This document shows positions 15,501-28,575 of a DNA stretch of 64,000 nucleotides, in pieces. Position 1 is the stretch's first letter. Each line of letters starts with the position of its first letter. Under the pieces are notes generated by a model, which worked only from the letters and a program-made list of their open reading frames with translations, had not been told where the DNA came from and searched no databases. This DNA is from Lagopus muta (lineage: Eukaryota; Chordata; Aves; Galliformes; Phasianidae): assembly GCF_023343835.1 (NCBI RefSeq), contig NC_064449.1, positions 4,563,778-4,627,777 of the forward strand, read 5' to 3'. The position numbers and the translations under genes are program-made.

Positions 15501-18500
15501 TGAAAATGCACAGATACACAATAGCACATCACAGAATCACAGAATCACCCGGGTTGGAAGGGACCCCAAGGATCATGTAGTTCCAACCCTCCTGCCTAGC
15601 AGGGCCACCAAACATACACATTCATAACTAGATGTACACAATACATAACTAGAATACACAACACATAACTAGATGTATAAAATGTTGACATCTGATACAC
15701 AACAACACTGCGTGTGTTTAACTAAAAACAACAGAGCACAGTGTTCTGAATTTGTTTTTTCATTTGCAACTAAGTAGAAACACTACTGATACAACCAAAA
15801 ATACATTACCTTGATATGCTGGTTACTTGAGTCCCTCAGCAATGGATTGGGAAGGCTCGTACTGTGCTTTCTCCAGCTAGTATAGATACTAAGCACAACC
15901 TCAGACAAACCAGGAGGCCACTTCACCAGGAACTTCTGGCTGATGACCTTCAGATATCTCATCATCAGCTCCAAGATGCCACCATTGTTCAGGTTATCCA
16001 GCAAGAATTCATGAACATCCTGCTTCTCTACAAAGCAGATAAAAGCAAAGCTATGCATAACTAAGCTGTGACTTAAAATAAGTTAGTTCTGACAGTGTTT
16101 TATGCACTAAGCTCACAAAAGGGCCACAGTATCATCCTGTGCTGCAGAGGCAGAATTAAGTTATTGGGCTCTAATGTGTTAAAAGGGCAATTCCATGCAA
16201 CACAGTGCTTGCATACAGCAATTAATCAGTCCCCAGGACTTCAAAATCACATTACTAATTGGGATAAAAGTATAATTTTATTATGAATATATTCATTTCA
16301 CATTTGTATCTTTCTTCTATATACAAGACATGGAAGTACAGAAAAGCATACAAGACAGAATAACCAACAGTGAAAGAGAAGTTGTAGTGAAATCTTTACC
16401 AGATTCCATGAATGTTGTAGAATCAAATGACATTCTGTGAGGTCCAACATGTTGGAAATTTTCTTCTTTGATCTCTGACTGCACCTCATAGTTATTGAAA
16501 GGGTCCTCCTCCTCCTCTGGATCTAATTTCCTTAATCTGTGTTGAAAGGGGGACAAAAACACTGTACCAACAAAATCCTCATTCCTTCCTTCACTATGAA
16601 GTCAAATCTAAGCATGTCACGTTATACACAGCTTAGCAGTGAAAGCACAGCAACTGAAGCATGCTCACAGATTAAGTACTTGCAAGTTCTGTCGAAACCA
16701 AGACCGCCCTGTTTGTTGATCTGCACAATCTGACATCTGCACTGTCTTCTGTCTCACCTTACCAGAAAATTTCTCATTTTTAAATTAGTTTTCAATAGCT
16801 TTCATTAAAAACAGTTTTATTACATGTATGAGATTGAAGGAGGCGTGTCCTTCAAAAATAATGTGGGAATAGGAGTTTTAAAGTCCTGTACCTGGAAGGA
16901 AGGAATTTCACCAACAGCTCTTGAAAGTCAACCTTCTCTTCTTTCTTACACTTGGTGTTCCGGACTCTGGCAGATCTCCTTTTTGCTGTTTCACCACTGT
17001 CTTCTGTAATTCTTCTTCGCTTCACCCCTTTCTTGGATTTATCTCCTGCAGACATATCACCTGAAACCAGAATTTCAAAAAAGAAAAAAGAAAAAAAAAA
17101 AGATACTGACATGTTAAACTATCAAACAAAAAGTGGGAAGTCTTTTTAGGAAAATAATAAATATTAATAAAGATAAATACAAAGATGATTTGTGTCTGCA
17201 ACCATCTTACTCTAATGAAATACTGAAAATCGATCATTTTCCTTTTGAACATATCAACATTTTAAAAACACAACCAAATACAAACTGGCTGTAAACTTGC
17301 ATAAAAAAAGCTGCTCTGAAGCAAGTAGACTTGCTGAAAATTCTGCAGTTGGAAAAATATATTTAATCTTAAACTGAAGTACCTTGCTCACCTACAGCAG
17401 CTCCTGGCTCCAGTGAGTTCTGACTGTGGCTTGGAAAACTGGGTGTCACAGGAGTATAAGCTAACACAGGTTCTGGCATTGTCACCACTGCAGTGGTGCT
17501 GACAGGAGTTGGCTGAATGACACTGACAGGAGTTGAGGTGGGAGAAAGAACCAAATGCTGACCGGGGTCTCTGTACTCTGAGAGATCAATTCTCTTTCCC
17601 AGACTGGGCCGAGGAGGATCACATGTTGTGAGGTGGTGATACATGGCAAGTAAAGCTTCTCCTAAACACTTCCATCTGCACATGGAAACACAGCACTATG
17701 AAAATCAACCCTTTATGCCTTAATACAGATCTACTTAACTTTAAATATCTTTATAACTTGCTGTAAATAAAGAACTACAGTATGTTTAAAAGTTTCCATT
17801 ATATCAACAGTAAAAAACATCTAAAATCCTAAACCTACTTTGAAGTTCACAAACTAGTCTAGAACAAAAAATCCAATTATACAGCTGGAATGGCTACCAA
17901 CTCATTCTTAAGATTTTTTAACATCAGTCTGAAATGTTAAATCAAAGACTGAGAATTGACACATTTACAATAAAATCATAAACAGACCAAACAAAAAATG
18001 AATACAAAAGCATTTGGTCAAAAAACAAACCTAAACAACACAGCTGCCAGCATAAGTAGCTTCAGATAAACGTGTTACAAACAGAAAATACGACATACGT
18101 GAAGAAGGGAATTGGCTGGATCAGCTTGAGGTCCGGCTCTCTCTCTTGCACCAGCAAAGCCTGTCTTTTCTTACGTAGCTCCAGTGCTTCATCTATGATT
18201 CTTCCCGTTTCAGCTGCACTCACATTTACGTTATGGATAGACATGTCACTAGAAAGTATTAAGAAACAAAGACAAAGGTTTGTTTGCTTTTTTCAGGTCT
18301 TGATTTATTTTTTCCTGCAGTGTAATATGAAGTGTTAAAACAAGCATCCAAATAACCCAGTTTTGCAAACTTTACAGCACACTTACAGAAGTGTTTCACC
18401 ATCAAAAGTAATTGCTCACTTAAAAATTGAACGATAAATGGAGATTGTCCTACTCCGTTTTTCAAATAGTGAGGAATGAAAGGAAAACAGAAGGTGCTGT

Positions 18501-21005
18501 TTTCTTTCTTGAAGAGGGATTGATTTAAAAAAAAAACAACAAACTCAAAGTGTAGGATTACAAAAGAGAGTTGACACTCCAAATGCAGTATAGGCTACAA
18601 GATAACATTCACCATTTGAGGAACATCCTTAAGGAATCTTTCCGGAGGAGAGGCTGCTCCTCAAAGATCTTCTCTTTCAGAACCAATCCTTTGCTGTAGA
18701 GACAATCCTTCTCCAAGGCTTTGCAGATAAAGTACAAACATGCTGACAGAGAAATACAATTTGAATGGTCAATCACTACTCTCACCATGCACTACTTTCA
18801 TATTATTAAGTGTCTTAATTTCAGATTCCACTGCTGCAACGGACAACGAATCCCAGCAGGTTTTGCTCATATGGGCAATTACATCAATAAAATTAGGATC
18901 ATTACAGTGGGCAAACCGATGGGACTCAACAGACTCAACATTTCTTCCATCTTGCAACTTTTCTCCTAAACACCATCTGAATCAGTTAATTCACTGGACA
19001 TTACTCAAAGGTAAAATGCTTAAATATTTTAACATCAAAAGCAGAGACCCAACATCAATATGCAGATCGATTCATAATTCTTGATAAAGACTGCACTGGG
19101 CATTTATTTTTAGAGTAATTAGAACAGATACAAATCATCAAAAATTCATCACGAAGTAAAAATCTCCATCACACCCTAATCTACCACCATCTCATTATTT
19201 TTTAATATGAAATTACACATTTATTGAGTTTTTTCTTTAAAGGTCTACTACTGTACTTACTTGGGTAGTCACTGAGTGTGTACAAGATAGTGATAAGGTT
19301 ATCTAAACAAGGCCAGTGGTCAGGGTTACACCTGAGACCCTCTTCAAAAGCATGACGAGCCAAAGGCAGGCGGATGAGTTTTATTGCCACACGACCAATT
19401 TTATACCACAGGTTGACATCAGTAGAGTCTAGCATTACAGCCTGGAAAGCAAAACAATGTTGTTCACATTTCAGACATGCATATCTGCTTGTTTACAGAG
19501 ATTACAGCTGCTTTAATTTCTATGTGAGACACAAGTGGCTTAGGGACTGAACAGTGGCCATAAAACATCAGAAAGCACCCAGCACCCAGACACACACACA
19601 CAAAGGTTTGCTGAAAAGTGAACAGCTGTATTTCAGCAAATTGATGCAAACATTGAGACTCCAGTTTGTCTCCAGTCTCCAGTGAGACTTTCAGCTGTGC
19701 TGTACCTCCAAATAAAACTCCATGGCTGTCTCCAGGTCATCTCGTTGTGCTGCCAGTTGTGCTAGGTTTTTATAGGTGGAATATTTTAACATCAAGCCTG
19801 GATGTTTCAGCCCTTCTTTCTCATCACCAGAAAGAACTGCCTGGAAATAATAATATAAACACAACATGAGAATTAGGAATTAGTTAAAAAAAAAAAAGGC
19901 AGCAAACAATTTGCCAACTGGTAACAGTGACATTTTGAATTAGCCAGTAAGACACAAGGTAATACCAATGTAATAAAAAGTTTCTGGAGTTTCATCCCCC
20001 AAGGAGCACTGACCTCTCGCAGAAGACGGATCTCGAGCAGCTCATGGTAAGCTTTGGCAGACTCTTCAAAGCGGTCGTGCTTCTGAAGGTCCAAAGCTTT
20101 GTGGTACAAAGCAAAAGCTTCTGCTTCCTGTAGTTTAAAGATTCAAAAGATAAGACAGTAACACAACTTTCTTAACAACAAAACAACACAGATGACCAAA
20201 AGAGTCGTCTGTAACAAAAGAGGACAAAATTCCTACAAATCACATCTATTAGTAGAATTCTGGATTTACTTACTTGTGCTTCCTTTGTCTGTGTCTTGTG
20301 ACTTTTGAAGGTACCTTCATAGTCATCCTCAATTGTGGAGCTCGCATTCAGTGCAGCGATTCGAATCTAGAATGGCAATTGAGATGGCACAAGAGCTGTT
20401 ACCTTCATACAGAATCACAGAATGGCGCGGGTTGGAAGGGACCTCAAGGATCACGAATCTCCAACCCCCTGCCACATGCAGGGCCACCAACCTCCCCACT
20501 TCATACCACACCAGGCTGCCCAGGGCCCCATCCAACCTGGCCTTGAACACCTTCAGGGACGGGGCATCCACAGCCTCTCTGGGCAGCTGTTCCAGTACAT
20601 TTCAGTTTATCTTGCAAACTGGATGTTTTTTATTTTAACGTTACTTGGCAAATGTGTGAACTGCATATTCCCATATTGTGAAGGTTCTACTTAATCTTAG
20701 AAGAGCTGCTGTGAATTTAGGTATCATTAACTGCTAATGAAAATATGGCAAAGCAGTTTTTTCCTCCCAAGTCAGCTAATACAACAGTGAGGACTCCAAG
20801 CATCTTGCAAGCAATAGTTCCTCTAGAATGTGCACGTGCAATACGGTTGGTTTTCTCAAAATTTACTTAAGTCTACCAGTAGCTGCTCCAGTATCACTTC
20901 AATGCCAACATTCTGATGGTGCCAATTTATTCTTAGTCCTAAGAAGAGGGGAAATTTCCAATTCTATTCTACCAAAACATCTCAAACACTGTAAATCCTT
21001 ACCAT
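593..21005 (-). CDS. CABIN1: CABIN1, calcineurin-binding protein cabin-1 (5' two thirds; 3' part outside window)
   Basis: Large nuclear TPR protein that inhibits calcineurin and MEF2 and belongs to the HIRA-UBN1-ASF1a H3.3 chaperone complex (family knowledge). Coding exons: 21003-21005 (ATG only), 20274-20366, 20014-20127, 19706-19840, 19261-19441, 18613-18742, 18099-18248, 17392-17675, 16892-17060, 16400-16536, 15810-16027, 14902-14980, 14458-14645, 13836-13985, 12895-13083, 11951-12187, 11044-11197, 10690-10805, 7018-7179, 5552-5758, 5056-5201, 3633-3894, 2063-2323, 1291-1442, 593-771. All junctions have GT/AG and keep frame, giving about 1365 codons without a stop. TPR-like helices lie near residues 33-157. 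A basic nuclear-localisation stretch (KKGVKRRR, then [15 protein letters not shown]) lies near 370-400. The calcineurin- and MEF2-binding C terminus is beyond the left edge. The start follows the family N terminus ([11 protein letters not shown]); an in-frame ATG at 21009-21011 has a weaker context, and a TGA lies upstream. Confidence 0.95.
5892..5964 (+). mobile_element. CR1 LINE, 3' tail fragment
   Basis: The typical CR1 3' end is present (GGTTGGAACTA, then TTCCCTCCAGCCTAAACCATTCT). It finishes in the family's 8-bp tail repeat (ATTCTACG). The fragment lies in a CABIN1 intron, antisense to the gene, and is about 70 bases of a 5'-truncated insertion. Confidence 0.8.
6850..6911. repeat. (CA)/(TA) microsatellite
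   Basis: Alternating purine-pyrimidine tract of CA and TA units in a CABIN1 intron. Confidence 0.9.
15022..15048. repeat. (GA)n microsatellite
   Basis: About 13 perfect GA units. On the minus strand this is a CT tract directly upstream of the acceptor of CABIN1 exon 14902-14980, so it forms part of that intron's pyrimidine-rich end. Confidence 0.9.
15529..15612 (-). mobile_element. CR1 LINE, 3' tail fragment
   Basis: Read on the minus strand this ends in GATTCTGTGATTCTGTG, the CR1 tail repeat, preceded by the CCTTGGGGTCCCTTCCAACC motif. It is a short 5'-truncated copy in the CABIN1 intron between exons 15810-16027 and 14902-14980. Confidence 0.85.
20410..20596 (-). mobile_element. CR1 LINE, 3' end
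   Basis: Sense CR1 on the minus strand with the hallmark segments in order: wound-up TTCAAGGCCAGGTTGGATGG, the GGGCAGCCTGG block, CCTTGAGGTCCCTTCC and the GATTCTG tail. It is in the same orientation as CABIN1, and its 3' terminus lies only about 43 bases upstream of the acceptor of coding exon 20274-20366. Confidence 0.9.
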
Positions 21006-21049
21006 GTTCATAAATATTCACTGTCCTTCTCCAGGGTTAGGAGGGTGGG
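21003..21049 (-). other. CABIN1: CABIN1 exon 2: leader exon ending in the start codon
   Basis: The minus strand reads a pyrimidine-rich tract, then TTTAG, an exon of about 47 bases, and ATG directly followed by GTAAGG. Joining this ATG to exon 20274-20366 gives the family N terminus M-IRIAALN in frame. The 5' acceptor at 21050-21051 is the best nearby AG but is less certain than the donor. An in-frame TGA (21018-21020) precedes the ATGs. Confidence 0.75.
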
Positions 21050-22269
21050 CTAAATGCAAACAGGTCTGGAAAGCAATCAGGATTAGAACATTTATTCTGA
21101 CCATAAGAAAAGCATTCAGAAAAAAAATATTTAATACTTTAACCAAATACCAATAAATTGTCTTACATCATCGTTACTGCCAAGAGACAAGTTGGCTTAC
21201 CACAGAGGAATGATATTAGAGTGAATATTTACTACCAGCTAAATCAGACTGATAAATGCACAGCAAGTAAGCATTTCTCTCTTTAAGTCACTCATTGAAC
21301 ATTATTTAAAAAAAAGAAATCACATCTCTTTCAAGACAGGGAGTCCTTGTTTATTTTGCATATGGAAATAACATATAAACATATGAAGAAATATCACCAT
21401 ATCTTTTTCCTAAAATATCAAACACCAGAGGTACTGGCAGAAAGTGCAGATGTTTCCTTTTCATCTAAATAAACAGAGCTGTATGACCCCAACTCAATTA
21501 GGTATTTAAAGTAAGTGTTTTTAAAGTTCAACTTACAAACACGCCTATTCCATCAATGTGCTCAATGCTTTTGCTGAATCCACATGGTCTCCTTCAAGGC
21601 TGTACAGGAAGTCAACAGGAGAGAGACTGTTAGCAGCAATTTACTTCCGTGGCTGCAGTGCCAAAGAGACTGCAAGCATAGAAAAAGCAGGGGAAACTTT
21701 AGCTCTGTTCTTTACTCAAGCACGAATCTTGGAACCGATATGGATAGATGGATCTAAGTTAATGTTGTAGTAACTTGGAATTAAGTTCGTAATTGTACAA
21801 AATACCAGAATAAAACAACAACATCAGTTAGGTGTGGTTATTACATGTGAGCACATCATCAAACGGTAAAAACATCCATTAAAGCCTCTTGACTTTAAAA
21901 ACCACACCTCCTTTTTCCCTTAGTAGGCTGCAACGTGAGATGGCAGCTCCTGTGATGATCGTCTATGACATCTATTGTGTGATTCTCTACTTCAAAACCA
22001 GAAACAAAGGGTGTGGTTTGGGCTTCCCCGGCATTTTTTTTTTTCCTCCTTGTTGCTATACTTGGAATCATACGCTGCAAACATACGCGCTTTTTTTTCT
22101 TTTTTTTTTTAAGAAACACTTGGGGTTTGGTGCTTTAAATATTTAAATTTTCTTTCTTTTTTTTTTTTTTTTTTTAAATACCGTTTTCACCGCATTTCAG
22201 CGAAATTGGTTTTTACCAAAATGCGGTAACAAAAAGGAGCGGGGACACCCCCTCGCTGCTTGCCAGGAT

Positions 22270-22660
22270 GCCGGGAGCTGGCCGGGGCCGGGCGGGAGCC
22301 CACGTCTGCCTGACAGCGGCCTCACAGAAGGGCGGGAGAGGCCGCGCCGCGCCAGTCTCACCGCCCTCACGGCGGGCTGGGCAGGGCCACACGGCGGCCC
22401 CTCCGCGGGGCCGCAGCGGACACAACACTCACCTGGTGGGGCCGCCCCCGGGCTGCCGGCACAGCAGGGCACAGCACTAGGCTCCCGGAGAAGCGGGTTC
22501 CCTCAGGCGACAAGCGGTTCCCCGGAGACGCGGCCCCACCGGCGGTCTCCACGGCAACCTCCCTCAGGGCCCCGGAGCCCGTCGTCAATAAGGTCGCTTC
22601 TCATTGGCTGGACAGGTTTTCCTCAGACAACCAATGGGAGAGCGGGGCGGGGCAGGGCTG
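22270..22660 (-). promoter_or_regulatory. CpG-island promoter of CABIN1
   Basis: This block is GC- and CpG-rich, in contrast to the AT-rich introns to its left. A CCAAT box in minus orientation lies at 22603-22607. A plus-strand CCAAT is at 22631-22635 and a GC box (GGGGCGGGGC) at about 22644-22653, so the promoter may fire in both directions. No plus-strand gene was recognised next to it. Confidence 0.6.
22433..22540 (-). other. CABIN1: CABIN1 exon 1 (non-coding, 5' limit approximate)
   Basis: The minus strand shows a good donor, CCACCAG followed by GTGAGT, at 22432-22433 inside the CpG island. No start codon of the right frame follows, so this is read as a non-coding first exon spliced to 21003-21049. 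Its 5' end is a guess from the promoter elements upstream. Confidence 0.6.
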
Positions 22661-23740
22661 AGGTGCCTCAAGGCGGGAAAGGGCTGCTGCGTTGTGAGTC
22701 GTGCTACCTGCAGGGCACAGCCAGAGCCAGCGCAGGGGCTTGGAAATTAGTCCAAAATGCAAGCGGGTTGTTGGTATTCCAGGCAGATCCTCGCACTATG
22801 AAGAATAATTCTCCTAGTCTTAAACGCATGAACTTTGTGAGGGAAAATGGTCACTCGGAGCTCAGAACAGGGCTGTCTGTCAGCGACATAGGCTGCTGCA
22901 CCACAGCATTGTGCCTACAGATCCCAAAGGTATCGTGCCTTTGTAATAGTTCTCTGACAGCAGTGCCCTTTCGTTTGCTCGGCGTTCCACCAGTCCTCAG
23001 CCTTGTGTAAATACACAGAGAGGTGGTTCTCATTTCAAAGCTAGGCAGTGGTTACACAGGCCTTGTATTCAGGTCATTACCTTTGAGTATGTAAACACAC
23101 TGACACAGTGCTCTGGAACAAACCAGCAGGGAACAGACCCCATCCCATGGAAGCAGAACCATCTGCATACAGAATGCAGGCAAAGAGGACTTTGTATAGT
23201 AATTTGGGGGGGGAGGGTAAAGGTAACACATCTGTTTGACTCCAACTACCAAACATAAAGCCAACAAAAATGTGAGAAAACGTTATAAGCTCTAAAATAA
23301 TTGCACTAACCGAATCTGAAATTAGTTCGGCAGCAGCCAATACTGAGGAAAAGAACCAAAGCTGGGGCACAGGTCAGAAATAGGTTTCTGTAGTGGAAAT
23401 AAAGACTGCTGCCCTTTCATGGCACAGACGTGCCCTTAAGAAAGGAGCAGTTTGCACAGCAGGATTAAAGGTACATTACCTTCTGCAGGTCAGAGATTTC
23501 AATCAAGTAGGTCAAGCACCTTTGTATCTCCCTGGCAAAACCAGGGCTGTCTGCCTTCTTCCACACAACAAAATACATTGCAGTTACATGTGTATCTCAT
23601 GCTCAGTTCACTGTTTATTTCCTATTTCAAAAGCACTCAGTTGGAGATCTGAGAAAAGGCAGGGATCCATGCAGACAGCATCTCTGTCTCCAAGCACTAA
23701 GCTAAGCAAAAAAGCCAACAAATTGACACTCATCAAAACA
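22661..23740. other. Intergenic stretch between the CABIN1 promoter and the DDT 3' end
   Basis: No conserved coding signal, repeat or RNA gene was recognised. Short open frames exist, but none shows a known domain or exon structure. Confidence 0.5.
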
Positions 23741-23753
23741 GGTTTTGATACAT

Positions 23754-23759
23754 TTTATT
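23754..23759 (-). terminator. Candidate DDT poly(A) signal AATAAA
   Basis: AATAAA on the minus strand about 1.37 kb downstream of the DDT stop codon. A UTR of that length is plausible but not proven; no closer AATAAA was noticed. Confidence 0.35.
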
Positions 23760-25131
23760 AATCAGACAGCGCGGCTCCCCCTGAGGGGGGATTTTGCAAA
23801 CACAGAAGATACTTATGCTGCGTAAGGAATAACCAAATTCAAGTGATAATTAGAAGGGGTATTTTCAACTAGCTTGAGCTCAAGACATAAACAAACAAAA
23901 ATCTAATCAAGATTATGAAGAAATGGAGCCTCTTCAGCCTTGTGTTTAATGGTCTCTACCTCTCAAGGGCATGCAATTAGGTCCTCTTTGCTTCTGTGCC
24001 TGGCACCTGACAAAGTCCCAGAGTGGAGGGAAAGGCAGTACGACTTCTCATGTGGAAGGCTGGAATAACATTACTGTGCTTTTGTTTTAGTAAAATACCA
24101 CGTACATTCCAGTTATAAAGTGATGGAGCATGTAGGTCCTAAAATCCAAAACACTTCAGAGTGAAAGTGCAACAGAAGTTTTAAGGTTCTGAGTGCCATA
24201 GGCAGAATGCTGCCTGTGCGCTCAGTCACTTGTGGACAACTACAGCAGCCCCTCTGCACAGGGCAGGCAGACGAAAAATCAGCAATGGGGCACAGTGAGA
24301 TGTCTGTCCCTTTCCAAAACTCCCTGTAAGAATGAAGAAATGAAAGCTATTTTGAACACCAGGGTTAACAGCAGGGATTAAAGGCAGCAGAGGCAGAATT
24401 TTCACAACATTTTCCTGTGGCACAGTGCAACTCTTCACTAGCAGCTCCATCCTTTACACACAGCCACCGACACACAAATAGCCAGCCACAAAGATTCCAT
24501 GGGCAAACAGAACTTTGTGGGAGCAGCCACCTGCAACTGGCAATGGTAGAACACAGAGCACAAAATCAGACACGAGCCTTAAATAAACAATGAAATTAAT
24601 GCATAAGCTTGTCTCCAACAATCACCTCTTTCCAGCAAGGGCTTTTTGGGAGCCTGAAAACAGAATAATTTAAGGAATACTTCCAGCTCTCCTCAGCCAG
24701 CCTAGGAGCCACCTCTTGCCACAGAGAAACAGAAAGGAGGATCTTTCTGCACGACAAAACGTGAGGTAATCTGGATAAACCGGAGGACCTCTGCAGTTCT
24801 CAGTAAAGCCAAATAAATTCTGGACTTCTGCAAGAAAAGCTTTGTCTCAGCCTGTTAAGCATGGCCATCTCCAAATTGCTAATGGCTGAGGCACCTGCAG
24901 AGACCTTTGTGCTACATGGAAGGCTTCAGACAAGGACTTTGAACTACTTTGCTGGTAACGGTACAGCTGAATGCCCCACTCTTATTATGCACAGTGTCCA
25001 AAAGCAGAAGAGAATCACATAGGTGAAGATGCAGAACTATTAGAGCTGATTTAAGAGGAAACAAGGTAGATGGAGCAGGCCATCTCTGGGTTTCTTCATT
25101 GCTGCTTTGTTCCAAACGGCCACTCGAGGGG

Positions 25132-26270
<1,139 letters not shown>

Positions 26271-26274
26271 CCCC

Positions 26275-28569
26275 GGCGCATCAGCTGCACGTGGGGATTT
26301 TGGGGCAGGAAGAGTCTACCAGGGGAAGGGAGATGATTTTGTAGAACAGCTGCTCCTCTGCTAGAAATTCAAGGCAAGCAAGGTGGCTTACTGTTGTGTC
26401 CCCCATGAATTTCTTTACTATGAGGTGCTGAAACAGGCTGCCCAGAGAGGTTGTGGGTGCCCTGTCTCTACAGGTGTTCAAGGCCAGATACGATGGGGCC
26501 CTGGGCAGCCTGGTCTAATATTAAATGGGGAAGTTGGTGGCCGTGCATGCAGCAAGGGTGTTGGAGATTCATGATCCTTGAGGTCCCTTCCAACCCTGGC
26601 CATTCTGTGATTCTTTGTAATGATTTCTGCCCCAGCTTCTGCAGCTGTGTTTGGGTGCCAAAGCTGGCAGGAGTGCTGCCAGGCACTGGCTCACAGCTGC
26701 AGTCTCCTGTGTGGATCAGGTTTCTCGGAAGCTGAGCTCCTCTGTGGGGACTTGTGCTGATTTACAGCAAAAGGCATTGGGAACTAGCTAGATGAATAAG
26801 TCATCTCGCTTAAGGTAAAGCACTGCTGTGAAGACTGGCCCTGTATAACATGATTTTCTTGTTTTCCACAGTTACCAATAGACTAATGAAAACGGATGGA
26901 GCTGCTGGCTTTGCTGGGGGAATTATTTGGCCTTCACTGTTGCCAGGGAGGACAATACTGGCAGGAGGAGCAGCACATGTAAACCAGCCAGCAGTCAGGC
27001 TGCAGATTTCTAGGAGAGTGATTGTGAAGTGAGACAGATCTGGCAGGGGATGGCCATGTGCTGTGCAGAAGCACTGCCTATGTGGTGTTTTTTTTTTGCA
27101 CAGTATTTACTTTTCTATAATAATTATGTTTTCTGCAAAGGATGGGGAAACCTTATTGCTGCATGGCAGGGATACAGCAGGGAAGATTTTAGGACTTGCC
27201 CACTGAGAAGCCCAGGAGATTGTGCTGAGCTCTCTCCATCAGTGAATGATGAGAACGGAGTTTGTTTCTGAAAAACAAAGGCCCTGAGAGGACTCAGCCA
27301 CCCTGCAAACCCCAGCCACAAGTCCACTGCCTGTCTGCAGAGAACCACTGATCCAACATAAGGTGCCCTTTGGGATCCATTTTTCAATTTCTCATTCCTT
27401 TTTAATATATTAAACATCTCTTCCAATAAATTCCAAGGCCAAAATAAAACTTCACCACCTAAAAAATACATGACAAGAGGCCAACATGTCAGAAGGCCTT
27501 CCAAAAGAAAAGGAGCAGAAGAGATTGAAGTATCAAAAGTCAGCAATTACAGCAGCATGATGGTCTGTCACAAACATTTTAATGATATGTTTTGTCCTTT
27601 GCTCCTGAGGGTTGACCACAAATAGCAAACTGTCCATGGCCTCAGGGCACAACCCAGAATCTGAGTTTTTATTACACTAAAGGCATTTGTTCTATTGTTT
27701 CTGTCCTGGAGCTGGCAACTCAAATGCTTGCAGGGGAATGAATCGAGAGATGACAGCACAGCAGCAAGCAGTCTCCATTTTGTTGAGCCTTTGGAAAATC
27801 CTGGTATTTTTTGCCCATTTCTAGGCATCTGTGTGTGTCATCAGCCACTTAGCAGTTCCACTCTCAAAGTTCTCAAATGGTCAACCACTTCCCATTTAAA
27901 ATTCATCTCAAGCGTACACAATATTCCTGAATAAGACTTCAGCAAAAAATGTTTGGGGGTTAAGAGAAGAAAGGAAAGGTGGGAATAAACATGTACCTAT
28001 TTCTAATGTTTTCAGTTCATAAAAAGAAAGAGCCTTCAGTCAGCTCTCTTGTCCTTACAGTGAACATAAAAAATGAATTTTTCTCTTACTGAAAGCTCAA
28101 GTATATAATGAGATTTTCTTTCCAGTTGGGGAATTTAAAGATCCCCCCAAGCTCTGGACTAAATCCATACATCTAGCAGTAGAACTTTAGGAAAAACACC
28201 ACCCAAACACATCAAGTTGTATAGTACTTAACAGCAGAAATGCAAGTAGCCAAGACACGTTAGTACTGTAAAGAGAAGCAGCTATTCAGTTACTGAGAGA
28301 TGGAATTCCCATTTACTAAGCATTTCAGGGTAAGGTTCAAGGGCAACAGCTAGATGTGAATGGAAGTATGCAAACATACACATTCCAACAGTTTTTGCAT
28401 CCTTTGCTGTTTTCAACTGAAAAAACAACTAGAAATGCTTATTTTGCTTCATTATTATATTATTATTTTGTGCTGCAGTACAAAATGGTTTCCCACTTGA
28501 GCTACAACTAATCAGAAACAGCACAACCAAGAAAGAGAGCCTTGAAGCTCCAAAACAGCTCTCTGCCCT
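26275..28569. other. Intergenic stretch between DDT and the GSTT1 3' end
   Basis: It contains the CR1 copy at 26422-26614 and otherwise nothing recognised. No exon-like homology to any family I know was seen on either strand. Confidence 0.5.
26422..26614 (+). mobile_element. CR1 LINE, 3' end
   Basis: Sense on plus. The segments in order are GGCTGCCCAGAGAGGTTGTG, TTCAAGGCCAG, GGGCCCTGGGCAGCCTGGTC, CCTTGAGGTCCCTTCCAACC and the ATTCTGTG tail repeat. It is a 5'-truncated copy about 200 bases upstream of the DDT promoter region. Confidence 0.92.
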
Positions 28570-28575
28570 TTTATT
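28570..28575 (-). terminator. Candidate GSTT1 poly(A) signal AATAAA
   Basis: AATAAA on the minus strand about 1.07 kb downstream of the GSTT1 stop. The choice is tentative; another AATAAA lies at 27668-27673. Confidence 0.3.

Noticed and set aside
22663-23010. Plus-strand ORF of 115 codons beside the CABIN1 promoter as a divergent gene
   Set aside because: There is no homology, no clear splice structure and no poly(A) signal tied to it. Divergent non-coding transcription remains possible.
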